A DNA stretch of 64,000 bases from Brevundimonas mediterranea (GTDB taxonomy: Bacteria; Pseudomonadota; Alphaproteobacteria; Caulobacterales; Caulobacteraceae), in assembly GCF_014196125.1 (NCBI RefSeq), contig NZ_JACIDA010000001.1, forward strand, positions 620,001 through 684,000. Reading direction: 5' to 3'. The translations under genes and the position numbers were made by a program. Of this stretch, positions 8,925-20,000 are shown piece by piece. The notes under the pieces were generated by a model that made no database searches, was not told where the DNA came from, and was given only the letters and a program-made list of their open reading frames with translations. Position 1 is the first letter of the stretch, and each line of letters opens with the position of its first letter.

Positions 8925-10113
8925 TCGACGGAAACAGCGGGGCGACGAGGCCGATGGTCGCGTTCGCCTCGGTCCGGTCCGGCGTCTCGTCGTCGACGCC
9001 GACGCCGTTCATGTCGTTGCGCGTGGCCTGAACCACGATCCCGTCCGGTCGCGACAGCACGGTCACGCCCCGGAAATGCAGGCCGTAGTTCGCCTCCGGC
9101 TGAGGCGCGAGCCAGGCGATCTGACCGCGCACCGGGATCATCTCCTTGTCCTCGAACAGGGCCTTTGCGCCATAGCCGGTGCAGTTGACGACGATCTTCT
9201 CGGGCAGGGCCGTTAGTTCCGCCGGAGCGTTGAACGTGCGGGTCTCGATCCGACCGCCCTGGCTCAGAAACTCGGTCTCCAGCCGATGCGCCAGTTCGGC
9301 GACATTGAACTGCATCGCGCTGACCATCCGGGTTTCCCGGACCGGGAAGGGTGAGGCCGAGGCGGGGAGGGGGAAGGATCGCGGGGCCAGCCCGTCCAGC
9401 CTGTATTCAGCGAAGCGGATCGGCTTTACGCCGGGCGCGGTGCGGATCGGAGGCGGTTCGGCCGTACGCGGCAGGTCCGCTGCGCCCGACAGGATATAGC
9501 GGTCGCTGAAGACGACCGGATCGCCTTCCGTCCCCAGATAGGTCTGGTGGGTCGCATAGGTCTCGCGCGCCATCTGTTCCCACAGGGCCGGAAATTCGGC
9601 CGGGACGCGGTCGGCGTCGGCGATGCGGCTGTCCGGCGTCCAGCTGCCGGTCGCGCGCATCGACCGGGTGAAGGCGGCGCGCTCCCGGGCGTAGATGGTG
9701 ACCCGCGCGCCCATCCGCTGAAGCTGGAGCGCCGAGGTCAGACCCAGGGCGCCGCTGCCGATCACCGCGACGACGGGCGAACCGCCGGCGACCCCGGCCA
9801 GGGCCATGGCCTTGCGCGCCGCTATGGCGCTGGAGCCCCAGGACAGGGACCAGCCGCTGCCGCCGTGGCCGTAGTTGTGAACCACCTTGGTCTCGCCGAC
9901 CGTCTCCACGTCCAGACGCGGGCCGGCGGGGCGGAAGGGACGGGTGCAGACGGTGATGCGGATGATTCGTTCGGGCTCCATCAGGATCGGGGCGATCCGG
10001 CGCGGGGCGAAGCTGGCCGCGAGCGGGACAGGCGGTGTTGCGGCGCAGCCCGCGACGGTCCCCGCCAGGCCGGTCAGTACGGCGCGACGGCTGGAGCGAG
10101 AGACGACGGGCAT
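8902..10113 (-). CDS. exported FAD-dependent oxidoreductase (D-amino acid oxidase family)
   Basis: A 403-residue flavoprotein of the DAO fold. The N-terminus [20 protein letters not shown] followed by AGCAA looks like a Tat signal (SRRAVLTG) that may end in a lipobox cysteine, so the protein is probably periplasmic or lipid-anchored. FAD-binding features are [15 protein letters not shown] and the C-terminal [15 protein letters not shown]. The [13 protein letters not shown] stretch resembles the flavin-contacting loop of D-amino acid oxidases, so oxidative deamination is possible, but the substrate is unknown. The frame is open to 10344; ATG at 10111-10113 was chosen for the signal peptide. 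It overlaps aroG by 23 bp at the 3' ends. Confidence 0.8.
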   Translation of the reverse strand: MPVVSRSSRRAVLTGLAGTVAGCAATPPVPLAASFAPRRIAPILMEPERIIRITVCTRPFRPAGPRLDVETVGETKVVHNYGHGGSGWSLSWGSSAIAARKAMALAGVAGGSPVVAVIGSGALGLTSALQLQRMGARVTIYARERAAFTRSMRATGSWTPDSRIADADRVPAEFPALWEQMARETYATHQTYLGTEGDPVVFSDRYILSGAADLPRTAEPPPIRTAPGVKPIRFAEYRLDGLAPRSFPLPASASPFPVRETRMVSAMQFNVAELAHRLETEFLSQGGRIETRTFNAPAELTALPEKIVVNCTGYGAKALFEDKEMIPVRGQIAWLAPQPEANYGLHFRGVTVLSRPDGIVVQATRNDMNGVGVDDETPDRTEANATIGLVAPLFPSIRRLPTG

Positions 10114-10315
10114 GAAGCCTCCAGGAACGGGAACAGCAAGGCTAGCGCGCCCATAGCCGGTTCGATAGCCGGCCGGCGCCATATTCGGCTTGTCGGAACA
10201 GGGACGGCGCCGCAGATACGCTCGGATACGGCCATGGCGCGGACAAGGATGTTCCGTCTGATCAGCGGCCAACGACAAGGAAAGGCGTTCGGGGACGAAC
10301 CCGGACGTGACGAAT

Positions 10316-10882
10316 ATGGATACGCCTGCGCACCAAGACGACAAGCCCGGCCGGGTCGCCTACCAGGGCGCGCCGGGGGCGTTCAGCCACGAGGCCTGCA
10401 CGGCCCTGCGGCCTTGGGACGTGGCCGTGCCCTTCGAGACCTTTGCAGCGGCCATTGAAGCGCTGAAGACCGGGGACTGCGACTGCGCCCTGATCCCGGT
10501 CGAGAACTCGTCCATCGGCGTGGTCGAACCGGCGGCGACCCTGGTGCGCGAATCCGGTCTCCCCGTGGTGGCGGAGGCCTGGCGGCCGATCCGTCACGCG
10601 TTGATGGGCCTCGAGGGCGCCCGGATCGCCGATCTGAAACGGGTGCTCAGCCATCCCATCGCCCTGGCCCAGTGCGAACAGACGCTGAAGGGCATGAGGC
10701 TGAACGTGGTCGAGCATTTCGACACCGCCGGCGCCGCCCGCGACGTCGCCGAGGCCGGCGATCCGACCCAGGCGGCCGTAGCGCCGGTGGGCGCGGCGGA
10801 GGTCTATGGCCTGTCGATCCTGCGCAACGATCTTCAGGATTCCAGCGACAACCGGACGCGTTTCGTCCTTCTGGGCGTCTGA
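10316..10882 (+). CDS. pheA: prephenate dehydratase, catalytic domain only
   Basis: Converts prephenate to phenylpyruvate for phenylalanine synthesis. The periplasmic-binding-like PDT domain is complete: VAYQGAPGAFSHEA at the N-terminus, LIPVENSSIGVV, LSHPIALAQC, and the catalytic NRTRF motif near the C-terminus (SSDNRTRFVLLGV). The protein ends immediately after TRF at about 188 residues, so the C-terminal ACT domain that gives phenylalanine feedback inhibition in most PheA proteins is missing. The ATG at 10316 was chosen; GTG at 10307 is a possible alternative adding three residues. It is followed after 79 bp by a Phe/Tyr-rich leader peptide and chorismate mutase. Confidence 0.88.
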   Translation: MDTPAHQDDKPGRVAYQGAPGAFSHEACTALRPWDVAVPFETFAAAIEALKTGDCDCALIPVENSSIGVVEPAATLVRESGLPVVAEAWRPIRHALMGLEGARIADLKRVLSHPIALAQCEQTLKGMRLNVVEHFDTAGAARDVAEAGDPTQAAVAPVGAAEVYGLSILRNDLQDSSDNRTRFVLLGV

Positions 10883-10924
10883 AGGGCTTGACGGCGCACG
10901 GTCTTTGCGTGCTTTAAGGCCGCA

Positions 10925-10942
10925 CGGATCGCAATCGATCCG
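10925..10942. terminator. hairpin between pheA and the aromatic leader peptide
   Basis: CGGATCG (10925-10931) and CGATCCG (10936-10942) form a perfect 7-bp stem with a CAAT loop, 43 bp after the pheA stop. No T-run follows, so termination is not assured; it could also shape the 5' end of the leader transcript. Confidence 0.35.
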
Positions 10943-10961
10943 CATAACCGGACCCGGACCC

Positions 10962-11063
10962 ATGTCCCGCCAGCGCGTTCTTTCTGTTTCCTTCGACCGT
11001 TCGCGCGCGGTTTCCGGCCTCTATTTCGGCTACGGCTTTTACGGCTTTCGATACGCCGGCTGA
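10962..11063 (+). CDS. Phe/Tyr-rich leader peptide (candidate attenuator)
   Basis: A 33-codon ORF upstream of chorismate mutase. Residues 21-31 (YFGYGFYGFRY) contain three Phe and four Tyr among eleven residues, and a further Phe is at position 11. Such dense runs of the pathway's end-product codons are the hallmark of ribosome-mediated attenuation leaders. After its stop, CGCCGGC at 11054-11060 can pair with GCCGGCG at 11096-11102, and a strong hairpin follows at 11104-11122. A possible promoter (TTGACG at 10888-10893 with TTTAAG at 10913-10918) lies upstream. The link to regulation is inference, but the composition is very unlikely by chance. Confidence 0.65.
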   Translation: MSRQRVLSVSFDRSRAVSGLYFGYGFYGFRYAG

Positions 11064-11103
11064 GGCGTCGGGCGCTCTTCGTCCCTGACTGTCTCGCCGG
11101 CGA

Positions 11104-11122
11104 CCGCTCTGGACCAGAGCGG
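11104..11122 (+). terminator. hairpin in the chorismate mutase leader
   Basis: CCGCTCT (11104-11110) pairs with AGAGCGG (11116-11122) around a GGACC loop, between the leader-peptide stop and the chorismate mutase start. It sits where an attenuator terminator would be expected but lacks a following U-run, so the mechanism could be Rho- or translation-based instead. Confidence 0.4.
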
Positions 11123-11171
11123 CTGTCCGCCCCTGCACATCGAAATCCCCCTTTGCCGAAAGCCCGAACCC

Positions 11172-11930
11172 ATGCCCAATTCCAACGTCCAGCAAGTGTG
11201 GCCTGACGTGGTCGAACTGACCCCCGAACAACAGGCCCTGGCCGCCCTGCGCGCCGAGATCGACGCCATCGACGATCAGATCCTGGCCCTGTTCGAGCAA
11301 CGCCTCGCCGTCGCCGCCACCGTCGGCCGCGCCAAGGACGCCCCCACCGGCCCCCACACCAAGCTGCGCCCCGACCGCGAACAGACCGTTCTGTCGCGCA
11401 TGCTGTCCAAGGCCCAGCCCGAGAACGCCGAAGCCGTGGAACACCTGTGGCGCGAAATCATCGGCTGGGGCCTGGCGCGCCAGGGGCGGCTCCAAGTCCA
11501 GGTCTGGGCGCCCATCGAGCCGACCCGCGCCTATGACGGCGCCCGGCTGCGTTTCGGCGCCGCCGCCGACATCAGGATGGTCCGCGACCCGCAAAAGGCC
11601 CTGGCCTTCGCCGCCGAGGGGCATGGCGTCGCCGTCCTGGCCATCAACACCGAGGATGCCTGGTGGATGGGTCTGCGTCGCGAATGGTCGATGCTGAGCG
11701 TTTTCGACGGTTACGGCGGCGAGACGCCGACGTCTCTGGCCGTGGGCAAGATCGATCCGCCGGCCCTGCCGAGGGGCCGCCGCGTGGTCGTGACGGCCGG
11801 CGGCGACGCCGGCGACGGCGGCGGCGCGCGTCGCTGGGGTCTGAACACCCACCACGGCTGGACCATCGCCCTGACCGAGGCGGAATTGACCCCCGGCGAG
11901 GCGGAAGGCTGCGTCGGCGCGATCGGCTGA
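11172..11930 (+). CDS. chorismate mutase (AroQ type) with C-terminal extension
   Basis: Rearranges chorismate to prephenate, the branch point to phenylalanine and tyrosine. Residues about 20-105 form the all-helical AroQ domain: LRAEIDAIDDQILALFEQRL, the VGRAK segment, the RPDREQTVLSRM segment and the helix ending WREIIGWG. These carry the Arg/Lys/Asp residues expected in the active site. The remaining ~140 residues (QVQVWAP onward) form an extension I do not recognise; its mixed alpha/beta pattern suggests a small regulatory or decayed catalytic domain. The gene is preceded by an aromatic leader peptide and hairpin, suggesting control by Phe/Tyr supply. Confidence 0.82.
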   Translation: MPNSNVQQVWPDVVELTPEQQALAALRAEIDAIDDQILALFEQRLAVAATVGRAKDAPTGPHTKLRPDREQTVLSRMLSKAQPENAEAVEHLWREIIGWGLARQGRLQVQVWAPIEPTRAYDGARLRFGAAADIRMVRDPQKALAFAAEGHGVAVLAINTEDAWWMGLRREWSMLSVFDGYGGETPTSLAVGKIDPPALPRGRRVVVTAGGDAGDGGGARRWGLNTHHGWTIALTEAELTPGEAEGCVGAIG

Positions 11931-11949
11931 CCGCGCCGACTGATGCGGC

Positions 11950-12858
11950 TCAGGAGGCGTGCGCCTTCTGGGCCTTGGTCAGCTCGATCATCCCCTGGGC
12001 CGCGCCCATCTCCGGCACGATCTCTTTCGAACGGTCGGAGATGGCGTCGAACCGGGCCGCCACCTGTTCCGGCGCATCCTCGCCAATGATGTGGACGCCC
12101 TCGGTCAGGGTGACATAGGCGCGCTCGAACCCGCCGGCGCCCGCCGCCAGGATACAGCGGCTGGGCGCGTCCCGGCTGAGCAGATACAGCAGGCCCGGCG
12201 TCACCAGCTCCGGCCCCAGGGCCTCAAGGGGCAGGGCGGCGCCCAGGTCTTCGGTCATGCGCGTATGGGCCGTGGGCGCCAGGCAGTTGACGCGGATGTC
12301 GTTCTTGGCCCCCTCGATCGACAGGGTCTGCATCAGTCCGACCAGCGCCATCTTGGCCGCGCCATAGTTCGACTGGCCGAAGTTGCCGTACAGGCCGGAT
12401 GACGAGGTCGTCATGACGATCCGGCCGTAATTCTGAGCCCGCATGATCTCCCACACCGCCTTGGTGCAGTTGACCGCTCCCATCAGATGGACGTCGAGGA
12501 CGAAGCGGAAATCCTCCAGCTCCATCTTGGCGAAGGTGCGATCGCGCAGCACCCCGGCGTTGTTGACCAGCAGATCGACCCTGCCCCATTTCGCCACGGC
12601 CGCCTCGACCATGGCCTGAACGGCGGCGAAGTCGGTCACCGAGGCGGCGTTGGCGATGGCCTCGCCGCCGGCCGCCTCGATCTCGGCGACGACGGCCTCG
12701 GCGGCGGTGGCGGAACCGCCCGAACCGTCGCGGGCGCCGCCCAGATCATTGACCACAACCCTGGCGCCACGCGCCGCCAGGGCCAGGGCGTGTTCCCGCC
12801 CCAGACCGCCGCCCGCGCCCGTCACAATGGCCACCTGGCCGTCAAATCGGATCGTCAT
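11950..12858 (-). CDS. short-chain dehydrogenase/reductase (3-hydroxyacyl-CoA dehydrogenase-like)
   Basis: A 302-residue classical-type SDR. It has the NAD(P)-binding GAGGGLGREHAL, the NNAGVLRDRTF motif, and the catalytic Ser and YxxxK in SSSGLYGNFGQSNYGAAK. The insertion VVNDLGGARDGSGGS and the NNAGVLRDR wording are characteristic of the dehydrogenase module of peroxisomal multifunctional enzyme 2, which suggests a beta-oxidation or hydroxyacyl-CoA substrate. ATG at 12856-12858 has GGAG upstream and was preferred to the start six codons earlier. It lies 99 bp downstream of acsA on the same strand. Confidence 0.85.
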   Translation of the reverse strand: MTIRFDGQVAIVTGAGGGLGREHALALAARGARVVVNDLGGARDGSGGSATAAEAVVAEIEAAGGEAIANAASVTDFAAVQAMVEAAVAKWGRVDLLVNNAGVLRDRTFAKMELEDFRFVLDVHLMGAVNCTKAVWEIMRAQNYGRIVMTTSSSGLYGNFGQSNYGAAKMALVGLMQTLSIEGAKNDIRVNCLAPTAHTRMTEDLGAALPLEALGPELVTPGLLYLLSRDAPSRCILAAGAGGFERAYVTLTEGVHIIGEDAPEQVAARFDAISDRSKEIVPEMGAAQGMIELTKAQKAHAS

Positions 12859-12957
12859 CTCGTCGTCTCCACCCAAGGCCTGAGGCGTTCGGCTCCAGGG
12901 CCGGCCCCTTTGATCCGGTTTTGACGACGCCGGGCGCGGCGCACAAGTCCGGCCTGA

Positions 12958-14910
<1,953 letters not shown>

Positions 14911-14912
14911 TT

Positions 14913-16262
14913 TCAGAATCCGTATTTGGCGAACAGGATCAGTCGGGTCATGTCGCCGCTCGCGCCGGATTCGATTTCGCGATCAGCGAACATCAGCTCG
15001 GCCCCCACATCAAACGCCGTAACGGGCGACCAGATCAAGTTGGCGTGGATGCTCTGGGCGGACCGGTTGACGGCCAGACCGGTCACGCTGGTGTCGTTGT
15101 CCACCTTCTGGGCCGACCAGATCAGGCTGGAGCGCCAGCCGGGCGCCCAGACGTGACGATAGGCGGCGAAGCCGGCGACGACGCCGATCGCATCCAGTTC
15201 GCCCGAGGCGTCCAGCACCGCGTCGTTGGAGAAGTTCAGCCCCACATAACGGCCGATGCCTTCGCCGCCCGTCACCATCAGTCGGAGGTCATCCTTGGCC
15301 CCGACCTTGATCTTGGTCGAGGCGGACAGGCCCCAGCCCATGGCGGTGGAATCGATGTCCGTCGCCGGGTTCTGATACTTCAGCTGACGCAACAGACCGG
15401 CGAACTGCAGATCCCCCCACGGCTGCGCCACGGCGTAGCGGGCGGTGAAGTCCGGAAGACTGCTGTCGTCGGCGATGATCCGTGCTCCGCCGCTGAACGG
15501 GGTGACGGTCGTCTCGGGGTTCTCGACCGAGATCGAGAAGGGTCCGCGCGTGTATCGCACCTGAACCTGGCGGGCGAAGACCGTGCCCTCGGCCGCGCCG
15601 ATGAAGTCGGCGGATTCCGGCAGGACGGCGGTGTTCTGGAAATTGGTCCACTCTTGGCCGATCAGCCAGTTGTCGATGGTGACGAAGGCGCGGCGCAGGG
15701 CCGGGTTGGCCGGGCTGGTGGTGCGCTGGTCCGCCGTGCCGGGCAGGGTCTGGAAGTCCATCTCGAGCCGCGTGCCGACCTTGTGGCCGCCGACCAGACC
15801 GTCCGTCGTCAACCAGAAGCGGGTCTGGCGGGCGTTGAAGTCGGTCGCAGTGTCCTCGTCGGCGCCGCCGATGGGAATGGAGCCGGGAATGTGGAATTCG
15901 CGCAGGGCGTCGCCGTTGACCGGATCGCCGCCGGAATAGTTCGAGGCCGAGGCGTCGACCTTGACGAAGCCGCCGAACTTCACCGTGTGGTCGCCGATGC
16001 GGAACCCGTCGCTGGGCGCGGCGGCCTGCTGCACCGGGGCCGGCGGGGCAGGGCGGGTCTCCAGCCGGATGATGTCCTGCTGTTGCGCGGCTTGCTGGGT
16101 GCGGGCGGCGACGACTTCGGACTTGAGGCTGTTCAACTCGGCTTCGAGCTGGGCGATACGGGCTTCGAGCGCGGCCTGGGCGTCCTGGGCGAAGGCGGCG
16201 CCGGGCGCGAGACTCATGGCCGCGGCCACGCACCCGCCCAGAAGACTGGACTTGATCATCAT
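14913..16262 (-). CDS. DcaP-family outer-membrane porin
   Basis: An outer-membrane beta-barrel of 449 residues. A signal peptide ([20 protein letters not shown], cleaved after AFA) leads into a coiled coil (about residues 27-65, [19 protein letters not shown]). The barrel follows, with [36 protein letters not shown] and a C-terminal phenylalanine (LILFAKYGF) for BAM recognition. The coiled coil plus GFVKVD layout is that of DcaP-like trimeric porins that take up small carboxylates. ATG at 16260-16262 is preceded by GGAGG. It is co-transcribed with acsA, which suggests import of acetate or a related acid. Confidence 0.85.
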   Translation of the reverse strand: MMIKSSLLGGCVAAAMSLAPGAAFAQDAQAALEARIAQLEAELNSLKSEVVAARTQQAAQQQDIIRLETRPAPPAPVQQAAAPSDGFRIGDHTVKFGGFVKVDASASNYSGGDPVNGDALREFHIPGSIPIGGADEDTATDFNARQTRFWLTTDGLVGGHKVGTRLEMDFQTLPGTADQRTTSPANPALRRAFVTIDNWLIGQEWTNFQNTAVLPESADFIGAAEGTVFARQVQVRYTRGPFSISVENPETTVTPFSGGARIIADDSSLPDFTARYAVAQPWGDLQFAGLLRQLKYQNPATDIDSTAMGWGLSASTKIKVGAKDDLRLMVTGGEGIGRYVGLNFSNDAVLDASGELDAIGVVAGFAAYRHVWAPGWRSSLIWSAQKVDNDTSVTGLAVNRSAQSIHANLIWSPVTAFDVGAELMFADREIESGASGDMTRLILFAKYGF

Positions 16263-16348
16263 GGTTCCTCCCGCGCCCATCTGATGCGGGCGTCCTATGT
16301 GGACCTTTTCCTTATGGGCCGTAGGCGGCCATTAGCCATTGGTCTAGT

Positions 16349-16364
16349 TTCGACCAAAGTCGAA
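16349..16364. promoter_or_regulatory. palindrome in porin/crbR divergent promoter (candidate CrbR site)
   Basis: TTCGAC-CAAA-GTCGAA is a perfect inverted repeat with 6-bp arms, 86 bp before the porin start and 59 bp before the regulator start. Thirteen bases of it (GACTTTGGTCGAA, read on the minus strand) recur exactly at 22294-22306 upstream of the MHS transporter gene. An overlapping TTGGTC/GACCAA repeat spans 16339-16357. Confidence 0.5.
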
Positions 16365-16423
16365 CCACGCCATGCTGTCGACGACACGGCCGACAAGCAT
16401 GCCGTGCAAGGGAAGGACGCCTT

Positions 16424-17035
16424 ATGGATCGTATCGTCGTCGCCGACGATCACCCGCTGTTTCGCGCCGCGCTGCGTTCGGCCGTCGACAAAGCCGCGCC
16501 AGGGGTCCGAATCGACGAGTGCGCCAGTCTGGCCGAAGCCCGAACCGCCCTGAACATCGGGGGGGTCGATCTGCTGCTGCTGGACCTGAAACTGTCGGAC
16601 AGCGAGGGCATGGCCGGTCTGGCCGCCATCCGCGCCGAACATCCGACCGTGCCGGTCGCCGTCGTCTCGGCCAGTGAGGACGCCACGGTCGTGCGCCACG
16701 CCCTGGGTCTGGGCGCCGCCGGCTTCATTCCCAAGTCGGCAAGTCTTCCGCAGATGGTCGAGGCCATCGCCGCCATCCTGGCCGGCGACGGCTGGGCGCC
16801 GGAGACGCCGGACGTCGCGGACGACGACCTGCCTGCGCGGGTCGCCAGCCTGACGCCGTCGCAGCTGCGTATCCTCGAAGGCCTGAAGGCCGGCCGCCTG
16901 AACAAGCAGATCGCCTTCGACCTGGGCGTGTCCGAGGCCACGATCAAGGCGCATCTGACCAGCGTTTTCCGCAAACTGGGGGTCCATAACCGCACCCAGG
17001 CGGTGATCCTGGCCAAACAGATGGACCCCTCCTAG
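16424..17035 (+). CDS. crbR: NarL/LuxR-family response regulator (CrbR-like)
   Basis: A 203-residue two-domain regulator. The receiver domain has the acidic pair in VVADDHP at residues 5-11, the phosphoacceptor D54 in LLLLDLKLSDSEG and the conserved K in FIPKSAS. The C-terminal LuxR-type HTH (about 140-200) contains LTPSQLRILEGLKAGRLNKQIAFD and SEATIKAHLTSVFRKLGV. It has a good GGAAGGA ribosome binding site. It converges tail to tail with the CrbS-like kinase (4-bp overlap) and diverges from the porin-acsA operon, the usual arrangement of the CrbSR acetate-switch system. The name rests on context and family. Confidence 0.8.
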   Translation: MDRIVVADDHPLFRAALRSAVDKAAPGVRIDECASLAEARTALNIGGVDLLLLDLKLSDSEGMAGLAAIRAEHPTVPVAVVSASEDATVVRHALGLGAAGFIPKSASLPQMVEAIAAILAGDGWAPETPDVADDDLPARVASLTPSQLRILEGLKAGRLNKQIAFDLGVSEATIKAHLTSVFRKLGVHNRTQAVILAKQMDPS

Positions 17036-20000
17036 CTCGACAGGAAGGCCTTCAGGGTCGCTGGCTTGATCGGCTTGGGCAGCAGCACGGCCCCGGCGGC
17101 GGCGGCCTTTTCGTTCAGCCCGTCCCGGGTGTCGGCCGTGACCAGGGCGATCCGGCGCACCCCGCGCGGCCGCAGCCAGTCGATGACGGCGAATCCGTCC
17201 GGCCCGTCGCCCAGGTGCAGATCGACGACGGCGGCGTCGAACGGCCCTTGCGCGGCCATGGCCGCCTCGACCCCAGAGACCAAGGTGGGGCGCGCGCCCC
17301 AGCGGGTCAGCAGGGCGTTCAGCGCATCCAGGATCACCGGCTCGTTGTCCACGCACAGGACGCGCAGACCGGCCAGGAGCAGGCGGACCTCATGCGTGGG
17401 CGCGGTCTCGACGACCCGATCCGGCGGGCTGCGTGGCACGGTGATGCGGAAGATGGTGCCGCGTCCGAAGCGGGAGTTCAGCTCCAGCGGATGGTCCAGC
17501 AGGCTGGACAAACGGCGCACGATGGCCAGACCCAGTCCGGCGCCCGGCTCGTCGACCGGGGCGCCGGGCAGGCGCACGAACTCGCCGAACACCATCTCCT
17601 GTTCCGCATCGGGGATGCCGCGTCCGGTGTCGCAGACCAGCAGGCGCACGGCGTCTCCGCTCCGCCTCGCCCCGACCAGCACCCGACCGGCGTCCGTATA
17701 GCGGATGGCGTTGGCGATCAGGTTCTGCAGCATGGACCGCAGCAGATCCCGGTCGGACGAGACCCACAGACGACTGGGCACAAGGGTCAGAACCAGCCCC
17801 TTGGCCTCGGCCACGGGAGCATATTCGCGTCTCAGTTCGTCGAACAGACCGTCCAGCGACAGGCGGGTCACGGCCGCCTTGACCCCGCCGGCCTCCAGCT
17901 TGGACAGGTTCAGCAGAGCGGTCAGCAGGCGGTGGGCGCTGTCGATGGCGCGGTCGGCGTTGACGGCCAGGGTGCGGCTGGTCGGTTCGGCCCCGGGGCC
18001 GGAAACCGCCGGCTCCTCCTTCAGGGCGGCGATGAACAGGCGGGCGGCGTGCAGGGGCTGAAGCAGGTCATGGCTGGCGGCGGCCAGGAAACGGGTCTTG
18101 GACGCCGTCGCGTCCTCCGCCACGCGCCGGGCTTCGTCCAGACGGGCGGTGCGGTCGGCGACACGGGCTTCCAGCCTTTCGTTGGCCTCTTCCAACTGAC
18201 GGGCGGCGCGGCGCAGCGCGGTGATGTCGGTGTAGCTGGTGACATAGCCGCCGCCGGGGATGGGGGCGCCGGAGGACCGCAAGACCCGGCCGTCGGGCTG
18301 GCGCCGTTCGTGGTCGTGCGGGATACGCCGGCTCAGGGCCTCCAGCCGGCGCTCCACCCAGGCCTCGATATCGTCCGGGCTCTCGCCGCGCTCGGCGTTC
18401 AGCCGATAGATGCTGGCGATGGACAGGCCGACATGGACGAAGCCGACGGGCAGGCCGAACATCTCGACATAGCGGCGATTCCAAGCAGTTACACGTAGAT
18501 CTTCGTCCACCACAATCACGCCCTGGTCGATATTGTCCAGGGTGGTCTGCAGCAGGTCGCGGCTGAACTGCACGGCCTGGGAGGCCTCGTCCAGCATCCG
18601 CACGACATCCTCTGGCGCACGACCGCCGCCGGCCAGGGCGGCGGCGATGACCCGCCGCGCCGAGGCCGCGCCGATGGCGCCGGCCAGCATCCGTTCGGCG
18701 GCGCGGGCGAGGGCGGCGTCGGCCGGGTCGGCGTCGCGAAGCCGAATGTCGGTCTCCGCGCTCCAGGCGGCGAAGGCCCGTTCGGCCCGTTCGTCGCCGA
18801 TGAAGCGCGCGACCAGGGCGCGCAGGTCGCCGACCGAGGCGCCGGACGGCGACGGCTTCGACTCCAGCCAGTCCGGCCCCAGTCGATCCACGAAGGCCCG
18901 CGCCTGCACCCGATCGATCAGACGCGGCTGGGCGAAGCGCGACACCCCGACATAGGCGACGAGGTTCAGCCCCAGGCTGACGAAGACGCCCAGAGCCAGC
19001 GGATCCTTCACCCCCATCATGACATGCAGATGCCAGGGGGCGCCGGGCGCCAACTGGGGCAGGGCCAGCATGACGATCCACACGAAAACCCCGACGCTCA
19101 TGCCCGCCAGAGCGCCATGGGCATGCCCGCCGCGCCACAGCACCGCCCCGAACAGGGACGGCGCCAACTGGGCCATGGCGGCGAAGGACACCAGACCCAT
19201 TGCGGCCAGCCCGCGAGACTGGTCCGTCGCCTGATAATAGAGCCAGGCCAGCAGAAGCACGGCGACGATGGCGCCGCGCCGCACCTGCAGGATCGTGCCG
19301 GCCATGTCCGACGAGTCGCCTCTGACCCGCCATCGGTCGCGGGCCAGGAAGGGCAGGATCAGACTGTTGGAGACCATGGCCGACAGGGCCACGGCCTCGA
19401 CGATCACCATGGCCGTGGCGGCAGAGAAGCCGCCGACGAACACGATGGCCGTCAACCAGGACTCACCCCGCCCGAACGGCAGGGCCAGCACCAGAAGATC
19501 TGGGTTCGCCGCCGGCGCGAACAGGGCCCCCGCCGCGACCAGGGGAAGGACGGCCAGACTGGTCAGAAGAAGATAGATCGGAAAGATCCAGCGGGCCTTC
19601 TTCACGTCCGCCGGCTGGGCGCCCTCGACGAAGGCGACGTGGAACTGGCGCGGCAGGCAGAAGATGGCCAGGGTCGAGACCAGGGTGATGGCCGTGAAGC
19701 GCGGCGTGATCTCGGGCGGCGAGGCGAGGGCGCCCAGTCCCTCGACGATACGCGGGGTCGATCCGTCATGGATCAGCAGGACCAGGGCGAAGATCGCCAC
19801 GAACAGCAGGGCGCCCAGCTTGACCAGGGATTCCAGGCCGATGGCCTGGATCAGACCGCGATTATGTTCGGTCAGGTCCGGGCGTCGGGCGCCGAACAGG
19901 ATGGCGAACCCCGCCAGAACCCCGGCCAGCGCAAGAACGGTCAGCCGTTCTCCCCCCGCCACCGGCGTGCCCGCCGTCAACAAGGCGCCAGCCATCGACA

